Positions 7,647-13,608 of a stretch of 14,073 bases of DNA are shown here, in pieces. The notes beneath the pieces were generated by a model, which was not told where the DNA came from, made no database searches, and saw only the letters and a list, made by a program, of their open reading frames with translations. Each line of letters opens with the position of its first letter. Position 1 is the stretch's first letter. Source of the stretch: Tannerellaceae bacterium (GTDB taxonomy: Bacteria; Bacteroidota; Bacteroidia; Bacteroidales; Tannerellaceae); assembly GCA_031279915.1 (NCBI GenBank), contig JAITHO010000178.1:1-14073 (forward strand). The letters are read 5' to 3'. The translations under genes and the position numbers were made by a program.

Positions 7647-9182
7647 ATGACTAAACTATCTTTCTCCGCCCTCTCGGCCTTTTCGGCCCTCTCCGTCGGA
7701 ACGCTCGCGCTGGCCGCAGGATGCGCCGACAAGAAAAGCCCTAACGGCAAACCCAACATCATCGTAATCCTGGCCGACGACTTGGGATATGGCGACGTCA
7801 GCTGCTACGGCAGCACAACGATCCGCACGCCCAACTTCGACCGTATCGCCGCTAACGGATTACGGTTCACCCAAGGATACAGCACTGCGGCTACCTCTAC
7901 GCCGAGCCGCTTCTCTCTCCTCACCGGAATGTATCCCTGGAAAAATACGCGCGCGAAAATTCTGCCGGGCGACGCTCCGCTTATTGTCGATACCGCCGCC
8001 TTAACCCTGCCCAAGCTGATGAAGCAGGCCGGATACGTCACCGCCGCCGTGGGCAAATGGCATCTGGGGCTCGGCAGCGGAAATGCGGACTGGAACGCCG
8101 TCATACGGCCCAACCCCGCCGATGTGGGATATGAATATTCCTACATCATGGCGGCAACCAACGATCGAGTGCCCTGCGTTTACGTGGAAAACGGACGGGT
8201 TGACGGCCTCGACCTCTCCGACCCAATCTCCGTTAATTATAAAGAGAACTTTGAAGGCGAACCCACCGGAAAGCTCAACCCCGAACTCCTCAAAATGCAT
8301 CCGAGCCACGGCCACGACATGTCTATCGTTAACGGAGTGTCGCGCATTGGATTCATGAAAGGCGGGAAGGCGGCTTTATGGACGGACGAAACCATGGCCG
8401 ACGTCTTTCTGAGCCATGCCAAGCAATTCATCTGCGATAATAAGGACAAGCCCTTCTTCCTCTACTTCGGATTGCATCAGCCGCATGTGCCGCGCGTTCC
8501 GAACGAGCGCTTTGCAGGTAAGTCGGGGATGGGCCCGCGCGGCGACGCTATTCTCGAAGCCGACTGGGAAGTGGGGCAGCTGCTCGACTATCTCGACGAG
8601 CTCGGATTGGCTGAGAACACTCTCATCATCTTCTCAAGCGACAACGGGCCCGTGGTCGACGACGGATATAAAGACCAAGCCGTTGAGCTGCTCGGCGACC
8701 ATAAACCAGCCGGCCCTCTGCGTGGAGGCAAGTACAGCCTCTTCGACGGAGGGACGCGCGTGCCCTTCATCGTTCGATGGCCGGCAGAGGTCAAAGCCGG
8801 AGTCTCTGAGGCTGTGGTATGCCAGATGGATCTGACTGCATCCTGCGCCGCCCTGGTCGGTTTGCCTCCAACGCAGAATCTCGACAGCCAGAACGTGCTG
8901 GAAGCTCTGCTCGGAAAATCTCCGAAGGGACGCAATGAGCTCATCATCGAAGGCTCAAGCAATCTGGCCTACCGCGAAGGCAATTGGGTTCTGATACCTC
9001 CGTCGCCCGGCCAGGCATACTCGCCTCTGACCGGAACCGACACCGGACGCTCGCCCGACTATCAGCTCTATAACCTCGAAGCCGATTTGGGCCAGCAAAC
9101 AAACCTGGCCGCCTCCGAACCGGCTCGAGTGGAAGCAATGAAAGCTGCCCTGGAGAGATTATCCGTCGGCAATACCCGATGA
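7647..9182 (+). CDS. Exported serine-type sulfatase (alkaline-phosphatase fold)
   Basis: A 511-residue S1-type sulfatase that hydrolyses sulfate esters. An N-terminal hydrophobic stretch ends in LALAAGC, giving a probable lipoprotein cysteine at residue 26. The active-site signature is S-T-P-S-R at 84-88, so residue 84 is serine, not cysteine; such enzymes need a radical-SAM maturase (anSME) to form formylglycine. Other active-site residues are visible: Asp44/Asp45 in LADDLGYGD, Lys137/His139 in GKWHLG, His280 in HQPH, Asp332/Asn333 in SSDNGP and Lys362 in GGKYSLFDGGTRVPFIVRWP. All key residues are present, so it is expected to be active. No maturase gene lies in the window. It sits 14 bp after the SusD gene. 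The exact sulfated sugar and SulfAtlas subfamily are not assigned. Confidence 0.94.
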   Translation: MTKLSFSALSAFSALSVGTLALAAGCADKKSPNGKPNIIVILADDLGYGDVSCYGSTTIRTPNFDRIAANGLRFTQGYSTAATSTPSRFSLLTGMYPWKNTRAKILPGDAPLIVDTAALTLPKLMKQAGYVTAAVGKWHLGLGSGNADWNAVIRPNPADVGYEYSYIMAATNDRVPCVYVENGRVDGLDLSDPISVNYKENFEGEPTGKLNPELLKMHPSHGHDMSIVNGVSRIGFMKGGKAALWTDETMADVFLSHAKQFICDNKDKPFFLYFGLHQPHVPRVPNERFAGKSGMGPRGDAILEADWEVGQLLDYLDELGLAENTLIIFSSDNGPVVDDGYKDQAVELLGDHKPAGPLRGGKYSLFDGGTRVPFIVRWPAEVKAGVSEAVVCQMDLTASCAALVGLPPTQNLDSQNVLEALLGKSPKGRNELIIEGSSNLAYREGNWVLIPPSPGQAYSPLTGTDTGRSPDYQLYNLEADLGQQTNLAASEPARVEAMKAALERLSVGNTR

Positions 9183-9192
9183 TGACACTTTC

Positions 9193-9233
9193 TTATGTGT
9201 AAGACGTCGGCCCCCGACGTCTTACACACATAA
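9193..9233 (+). terminator. Strong hairpin between the two sulfatase genes
   Basis: Perfect 15-bp arms TGTGTAAGACGTCGG (9196-9210) and CCGACGTCTTACACA (9214-9228) are separated by a CCC loop. Three further pairs (TTA/TAA) are possible beyond a 2-nt bulge. It lies just after the first sulfatase stop and 30 bp before the second start. A long T-run is missing, so it may be a partial terminator, an mRNA-stabilising or processing hairpin that sets different levels of the two sulfatases, or a small intergenic repeat. Structure is certain, function is inferred. Confidence 0.5.
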
Positions 9234-9262
9234 ATCCTTAACCCAATAAAAACAATAATACG

Positions 9263-10843
9263 ATGAAACACACTGATCTCTACTTTTCAAGCGAAGTGGC
9301 TCGGCAGACGGGCTTTCTGAGAAACTTTAGGCTAACGAGGCTGCCGATCCTCGGAGCCGGCATCTGCGTCTTGGCTGCCGGAACTTCATGCAGCCAACAA
9401 ACTGAGCGGGGCGCTCGACCGAACATCATCTACATCCTGGCCGACGACCTGGGATACGCCGATCTGGGATGCTACGGACAATCAAAGATCGAAACGCCTA
9501 ACATCGACCGGCTGGCCGCCGAGGGCATCCGATATACCCAATTTTACTCCGGAGCGCCTGTGTCGGCTCCCTCGCGGTGCATCACCTTCACCGGACTGCA
9601 TTCCGGACATGCATACATACGCGGAAACGACGAGATGCGCTCCCGAGGCGAGGTTTGGAATCATGCTGCCATGCTGGCCGATTCGTCGCTCGAAGGACAG
9701 CGACCTCTTCCGGCGGGAACCGTCACCATCCAGTCCGTTTTGCAGCAGGCCGGATATCGAACCGGATGCATAGGCAAATGGGGGTTGGGCTATCCGGGCT
9801 CGGAGGGCGCGCCTAACCGAACGGGCTTCGACTTCTTCTACGGATATAATTGCCAAAGGCAGGCGCATACCTATTTCCCGCCATTCCTCTACCGCAACGA
9901 AACTCGCGAGTATCTCCCCAACAAACTCCTGCCTCCCGGAAGCCGAGAGAACTTCGATCCGCAAGTCGAGAGCAGCTACGACCAGTATACCCAGCAGGTT
10001 TATAGCCCCGACCTTATGCTCGGCGAGATACTGAACTTCGTCAGCGACAATCGCGAGCAGCCTTTCTTCCTGGCTTGGACAACCACATTGCCGCACCTTG
10101 CCCTCCAGGCTCCCGAACGCTGGGTGAAGCATTACGTGGAGAAATTTGGCGACGAAGAGCCATATACCGGCAGCGGATATTTTCCGTGCCGCTATCCTCA
10201 TGCCACCTACGCCGCCATGGTGAGCCTGCTCGACGAGCAAGTAGGCGCCCTCATCGACAAGCTCAAAGAGCTTGGCATATACGACAACACCATCATCATC
10301 TTCACCAGCGACAACGGCCCCGCGCGCAATGCCGGAACCGATTCGCCATGGTTCGACAGCGCCGCTCCCTTCCGGTCGGATAGCGGATGGGGCAAGGGCT
10401 TCCTTCGCGAAGGAGGCATACGGGCGCCGCTCGTTGTGGGATGGAAAAACCATATCCGTTCGGGACAAGTCAGCAACCACATCTGCGCCGCTTACGACAT
10501 TATGCCCACGCTATGCGAGCTGGCCGGGGTGAAGGCCTTGCCGCCAACCGACGGCATTAGCTTCGTACCATCATTCATCGGCCACAAACAGCCTGCCCAC
10601 GAATACCTCTACTGGGAATTTCCCGAAGGCGAAGGACAAAAAGCCATTCGCATGGGAAAATGGAAGGGCTTAGTCCTCAACATACGCGAGGAGGGCGAGG
10701 ACAGGATGATGCTTTTCGATCTCGAAAGCGATCCGACCGAATCCCGCGACCTGGCCGCCGAGCATCCCGACATCCTGGAAGCCATGCGCGCCAAGATGCA
10801 GGCCGCACACACCGATTCGCCAATCGAACGCTTCCGTATGTGA
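9263..10843 (+). CDS. Exported serine-type sulfatase, variant with GKWGLG motif
   Basis: A 526-residue S1-type sulfatase, different in subfamily from its upstream neighbour. The signature S-A-P-S-R-C (101-106) is serine type and needs anSME maturation. Metal and sulfate-site residues include Asp61/Asp62 (LADDLGYADLGCYG), Lys172, His278 (TLPHLAL), Asp350/Asn351 (TSDNGP) and Lys378 (GWGKGFLREGGIRAPLVVGW). The usual GKWHLG motif reads GKWGLG (171-176), so the conserved histidine is glycine. I recall such a change from a subset of S1 subfamilies, so it need not mean loss of activity. The N-terminus carries about 28 polar residues before the hydrophobic segment PILGAGICVLAAGTSC; a GTG at 9296 would give a shorter signal. 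It is probably in the PUL transcript, beyond the hairpin at 9193. Confidence 0.93.
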   Translation: MKHTDLYFSSEVARQTGFLRNFRLTRLPILGAGICVLAAGTSCSQQTERGARPNIIYILADDLGYADLGCYGQSKIETPNIDRLAAEGIRYTQFYSGAPVSAPSRCITFTGLHSGHAYIRGNDEMRSRGEVWNHAAMLADSSLEGQRPLPAGTVTIQSVLQQAGYRTGCIGKWGLGYPGSEGAPNRTGFDFFYGYNCQRQAHTYFPPFLYRNETREYLPNKLLPPGSRENFDPQVESSYDQYTQQVYSPDLMLGEILNFVSDNREQPFFLAWTTTLPHLALQAPERWVKHYVEKFGDEEPYTGSGYFPCRYPHATYAAMVSLLDEQVGALIDKLKELGIYDNTIIIFTSDNGPARNAGTDSPWFDSAAPFRSDSGWGKGFLREGGIRAPLVVGWKNHIRSGQVSNHICAAYDIMPTLCELAGVKALPPTDGISFVPSFIGHKQPAHEYLYWEFPEGEGQKAIRMGKWKGLVLNIREEGEDRMMLFDLESDPTESRDLAAEHPDILEAMRAKMQAAHTDSPIERFRM

Positions 10844-10871
10844 GCCGGGCCGGCGCTACTCCTGATAAGCC

Positions 10872-10907
10872 TTCAAAATCCTATTTGTATGAGGAACGGA
10901 TTTTGAA
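10872..10907 (+). terminator. Hairpin after the PUL, possible terminator
   Basis: Arms TTCAAAATCC (10872-10881) and GGATTTTGAA (10898-10907) are perfectly complementary, with a 16-nt loop. The hairpin begins 28 bp after the stop of the second sulfatase. The stem is AT-rich and not followed by a T-run, so the terminator call is tentative. Its position at the end of the PUL is the main support. Confidence 0.4.
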
Positions 10908-10919
10908 TATTATGCGCAG

Positions 10920-10952
10920 ATTGTTATTTGTTCGGTAATTCTGCTATCTTCG
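10920..10952 (+). promoter_or_regulatory. Bacteroidetes-type promoter for the leader/array and DUF6261-like unit
   Basis: ATTG at 10920-10923 is followed by 21 nt and then TATCTTCG at 10945-10952. This matches the Bacteroidetes primary-sigma pattern TTTG, 19-21 nt, TAnnTTTG, with a mismatch in each box. Transcription would begin near 10959 and run rightward through a short hairpin and the palindrome array towards the gene at 11430, giving a leader of about 470 nt. No other convincing promoter is seen between here and 11430. Confidence 0.5.
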
Positions 10953-10974
10953 TGCTAAGGACTATAAATCCCGG

Positions 10975-10999
10975 CGCCTCCCGGATGTTGGGAAAGGCG
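10975..10999 (+). other. Leader hairpin just downstream of the predicted start of transcription
   Basis: CGCCT (10975-10979) pairs with AGGCG (10995-10999), and CCC (10980-10982) pairs with GGG (10990-10992). The loop is 7 nt and there is a 2-nt AA bulge. It would be the first structure in a transcript from the promoter at 10920. It may be part of a structured leader or a small RNA that includes the array. I do not recognise it as a known RNA family. Confidence 0.35.
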
Positions 11000-11063
11000 A
11001 GAAAAGCAACAAAGCGGTCTTTGAAAATGGATTTGCAGGCTAAAAAAACTTAGATCGGGGGTT

Positions 11064-11373
11064 GGATACACGTGTATCCGGCCTCAGAAAAAAATTCTGG
11101 GAGCGGATACACGTATATCCGGCGCCAGAAAAAAAAATCTGAGAGCGGATATTCGTGTATCCGGCGCCGGAAAAAAAAAATGAGAGCGGATATACGTGTA
11201 TCCGGCATCAGAAAAAAAAATCGGGGGGCGGATACACGTGTATCCGGCGCGGAAAAAAAAACTGAGTGCGGATATACGTGTATCCGGCCTCAGAAAAAAA
11301 AATCTGGGGGCGGATACACGTGTATCCGGCGCCGGAAAAAAAATCTGAGAGCGGATACACGTGTATTCGGGGC
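11064..11373. repeat. Palindrome array with about 41-bp period (array 2, 8 copies)
   Basis: Eight copies of the palindrome GGATACACGTGTATCC or a close variant start at 11064, 11105, 11147, 11188, 11230, 11270, 11312 and 11353, a spacing of 40-42 bp. The palindrome is followed by a GGC-rich segment, an A-tract of 7 to 10 bases, and a TCTGRGAGC-like segment. In the first and sixth units the flank around the A-tract can fold as a second hairpin (CTCAGA with TCTGGG). The last copy is partial and degenerate (GTGTATTCGG). Sequence between palindromes is conserved and not unique, so this is not a CRISPR. It lies downstream of the promoter at 10920 and 57 bp before the DUF6261-like gene. Open frames on both strands across it are spurious. 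Confidence 0.92.
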
Positions 11374-11429
11374 AAAAAGTAGACTAACTCTTTAATAAAA
11401 TATTGTATTACTAATGAAAATAATAAAAG

Positions 11430-12257
11430 ATGAAACAAATTGAGAATTTCTCCGTACTGATGAACCATTCTCGCATAGACGAATTTGACGAGCTCATCCG
11501 GCTGCTTGACCAGCAGTTTATTGCCCAGCTACCTTTGGCCCAGGATCATTTCCTCAACACGCTGCACCAGGTTTTCCACTCCCACTGCCTCAAGGAGGAG
11601 GAAATAATGAAGCCTATAATGGCATCGCCGCTGACGTTCACTCTGGAACAGGTCAACCGCGAGCGCAATATTACAACAAGCGCCATTTGCCATGTTGTGG
11701 AGACAAATGCTAAGAACGAATTTGAGTCTGACCGCAAAGCAGCCGCCCAACAGCTCCTCCCCATTGTTCATGCCTACAAGGACATCACGCACCGGACGCT
11801 GACAGGCACAACGAGCTACGAGCGCAACTTTGTTTACGATTTGCTGCTTCCCGAAAATGCCGCCGCCGTCAATATCCTCGGCATTGAGCCTCAGATAGAG
11901 CGCGCAGGAATCCTGAACCAGCAGTTTGAGGATTTCCTACTCGAGCGCGAACACAAATGGCAGGGCCTGCATCCCGGATCGCTAAAACCGCTAAGGCGCG
12001 AAATCGGCATTGCCTTCCGTATCCTTGCCGAATGCACCAACCACCACTATCTGGTTGCTATCCTGGAAGGAGCGCCAAGCGCGGCTCTCGAAAAGATTAT
12101 TGACGACGTAAACGACATTTTCCGCATCTTCCGCCGCACTCTCGCTCACCGCGGCCTACATGTGGCTCATGAAAGCGACGATCATCAAACTCCCGACGAC
12201 GACGCTCCCGACGCTAAGACGCAAACTCCGACCGACCCTAACGAACCTCATCATTAA
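11430..12257 (+). CDS. DUF6261-like protein of unknown function
   Basis: A 275-residue protein, predicted soluble: no signal peptide and no membrane helix are visible. Its central and C-terminal parts (VVETNAKNEFESDRKAAAQQ, HRTLTGTTSYERNFVYDLL, LNQQFEDFLLERE and LKPLRREIGIAFRILAECTN) resemble the Bacteroidetes-specific DUF6261 family as I remember it. No function is known to me. It looks mainly helical. The C-terminal tail from about residue 245 is rich in Asp, Pro, Thr and His (ESDDHQTPDDDAPDAKTQ) and probably disordered. The start ATG at 11430 is preceded by AT-rich sequence with no clear Shine-Dalgarno, as usual in this phylum. An ECF sigma gene follows 11 bp after its stop, so the two are almost certainly co-transcribed. 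The palindrome array lies directly upstream. The family assignment is moderate confidence; that the gene is real is high confidence. Confidence 0.8.
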   Translation: MKQIENFSVLMNHSRIDEFDELIRLLDQQFIAQLPLAQDHFLNTLHQVFHSHCLKEEEIMKPIMASPLTFTLEQVNRERNITTSAICHVVETNAKNEFESDRKAAAQQLLPIVHAYKDITHRTLTGTTSYERNFVYDLLLPENAAAVNILGIEPQIERAGILNQQFEDFLLEREHKWQGLHPGSLKPLRREIGIAFRILAECTNHHYLVAILEGAPSAALEKIIDDVNDIFRIFRRTLAHRGLHVAHESDDHQTPDDDAPDAKTQTPTDPNEPHH

Positions 12258-12268
12258 GTTATTTATAG

Positions 12269-12844
12269 ATGAACGAGGCCTTGCTCAAGGAGCTTGCATC
12301 GGGCAGTAGAAGGGCCTTCGATCTGTTCTATTATGCGTATTACGACCAGGTGTTTCGCTTTGCTTATTTTTTTCTGAAAGCGAAGGAGGGATGCCGCGAG
12401 GTGGTGACCAACGTCTTTTTCTCCGTATGGCAGTCGCGAACAAAGCTCGGCGATATCCAAAACATAGAGACCTACCTCTACATCGCCACGCGCAACGAAG
12501 CGACCCGCTACCAGAAACGTCTCTTTGGCCGTAGCGCAGAGCCGGAGGATAATATGCCTCTCAAACCCGACCTTACAACTATATCGCCCGAAGACGAGCT
12601 GGAGCTGAAGGAGGTTGACGAACTGCTGGCCAAAAACATCAACGAACTGCCTCCAAGATGCCGGCAGATATTCTTGATGGCCCGCGAAGAGGGGCTCAAA
12701 ACGAAGGAGATTGCCGAGAGGCTCTCAATCAGCGAAAGCACCGTTCGCGTGCAGCTGAAAATCGCTATCGAGAAGGTCATAGAGGGCGTCCTTCCGTACT
12801 ATCCCCATATATCCTTTTCGATACTGCTTGCACATTTGCTTTGA
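12269..12844 (+). CDS. ECF-family RNA polymerase sigma factor (second, without adjacent anti-sigma)
   Basis: A 191-residue ECF sigma factor of the Bacteroidetes expansion. Region 2 covers about 15-82 and contains CREVVTNVFFSVW (42-54) in place of the more usual AEDIVQEVF form, as often seen in this branch. Region 4 covers about 120-172 with LPPRCRQIFLMAREEGLKTK (127-146) and the helix-turn-helix TKEIAERLSISESTVRVQLK. It ends in a hydrophobic tail (ISFSILLAHLL). No FecR or SusC gene follows; the next sequence is repeat element B and a gene remnant. Its regulator and targets are therefore unknown. The upstream DUF6261-like protein is the obvious candidate partner, but that is inference. No terminator is seen after the stop. 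Confidence 0.9.
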   Translation: MNEALLKELASGSRRAFDLFYYAYYDQVFRFAYFFLKAKEGCREVVTNVFFSVWQSRTKLGDIQNIETYLYIATRNEATRYQKRLFGRSAEPEDNMPLKPDLTTISPEDELELKEVDELLAKNINELPPRCRQIFLMAREEGLKTKEIAERLSISESTVRVQLKIAIEKVIEGVLPYYPHISFSILLAHLL

Positions 12845-12878
12845 AAGGGGGGGAATGGAACCTCCGCTTGTCCACACG

Positions 12879-13163
12879 GGTAATTCCCGCTCGAAAAGCA
12901 GGTCATTCCCGCCCACAAAGGAGACGCCGTGTCAAAAGGTCCTTATACCTGCCCAAAGAGGTCATTCCCGCGAAGGCGGGAATCTCCGATCGAAAAAGGG
13001 GACGATTGTATTTGTTTTTATATGATAGAACTACAATCGTCCCAACTGTCGATCGGAGATTGAACCAGGTCGATTCTCGCAAGCTCGAATTCCCGCCTTC
13101 GCGGGAATGACTTGCATGGGCGGGCGGCCTTTGATGGGATTGGGGTCGAAAATATTCGACCCC
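12879..13163. repeat. Mosaic nested inverted-repeat element B (inverted relative of element A)
   Basis: The left part (12879-12912) matches 392-425 of element A in direct orientation at 31 of 34 positions. The core is inverted relative to A: arms 12961-12993 and 13049-13108 carry dRS3-type cores at 12964-12983 and 13089-13108, with inner inverted repeat GGGACGATTGTA (12999-13010) and its complement (13032-13043). The central loop is the reverse complement of the loop in A with few changes. The right arm is split by 30 extra bases (13062-13091) flanked by ATT on both sides. The right end, 13127-13163, is the inverted copy of the GGGGTCGAA hairpin module of A (hairpin 13142-13163). No transposase is present. 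Confidence 0.85.
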
Positions 13164-13604
13164 TACGAGGCGCGTTTGCCCATAGAGCGAATCAAGGAGC
13201 TCTACAAAACATCGAACGGCAAATACGTGGCTCCGCAGGCCATCGAGATGCTTATGAGCGCCGATAAATACATTCACCAGATAGCAGTTATCGGCGATCA
13301 GCGCAAGTTCGTGGGCGCCATAATCATTCCCGACATCGAGGCGCTCAACCAATATGCCGAGCAAAAGGGAATAGCATGCCGCGGGAAAGCTCTGCTGGCT
13401 CGCGATGATATATTCCGCTTCCTGGAGTCGCGCGTGGAAGAACGCCAAAAGGACTTGGCTTCGTACGAGAAGATCAAGCGCATAATCCTGGTCGACACTC
13501 CCTTCTCAATGGAGATGGGCGAGCTAACCGATACCCTCAAACTCCGGCGGGAGGTGATTCTCGAAAGATATAAGGAAGTTATTGAAGCTATTTATGCGGA
13601 GTGA
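13107..13604 (+). pseudogene. 3' remnant of a long-chain acyl-CoA synthetase (AMP-binding), N-terminus lost
   Basis: The frame from ATG 13107 encodes 165 residues, but only about residues 26-165 (from 13182) look like protein. They match the C-terminal subdomain of AMP-forming long-chain fatty acid-CoA ligases: IERIKELYKTSNGKYVAPQA (A8/hinge region), QIAVIGDQRKFVGAIIIPD, and LTDTLKLRREVILERYKEVI, with the conserved C-terminal lysine region TLKLRR. Full-length enzymes have roughly 600 residues, so the whole nucleotide-binding domain is absent. The first 25 codons lie in or just beyond repeat element B, whose hairpin ends at 13163, so the break is at or next to the repeat. The frame is otherwise intact, suggesting recent damage or a retained fragment. 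It cannot act as an acyl-CoA synthetase by itself. It converges with the TPR gene, with four bases between stops. Confidence 0.85.
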
Positions 13605-13608
13605 GGGG

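Noticed and set aside
9482..10480. 332-residue minus-strand open frame within the second sulfatase
   Set aside because: It is the shadow of a strongly conserved sulfatase frame; such long antisense frames are common in GC-leaning genes.
11010..11060. rRNA-leader or tRNA-like signal around GGTCTTTGAAAATGG
   Set aside because: A short resemblance to rRNA leader sequence is not followed by rRNA or any cloverleaf fold.
11064..11373. CRISPR array
   Set aside because: The repeat period is about 41 bp in total with no unique spacers; the sequence between palindromes is itself conserved. No cas genes are nearby.
11072..11468. Open frames on both strands across array 2
   Set aside because: They consist of the palindrome repeat in shifting frames (basic, low-complexity peptides such as repeated YTCIR and KKK). 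The repeat length is usually not a multiple of three, and frames on both strands are open only because the repeat lacks stop codons.
12845..13106. An additional small gene between the second sigma factor and the acyl-CoA synthetase remnant
   Set aside because: All open frames here are made of dRS3-like repeat sequence; no independent coding signal was found.
12903..13448. 181-residue minus-strand open frame over element B and the acyl-CoA synthetase remnant
   Set aside because: It is half repeat translation and half antisense of a recognisable coding frame.
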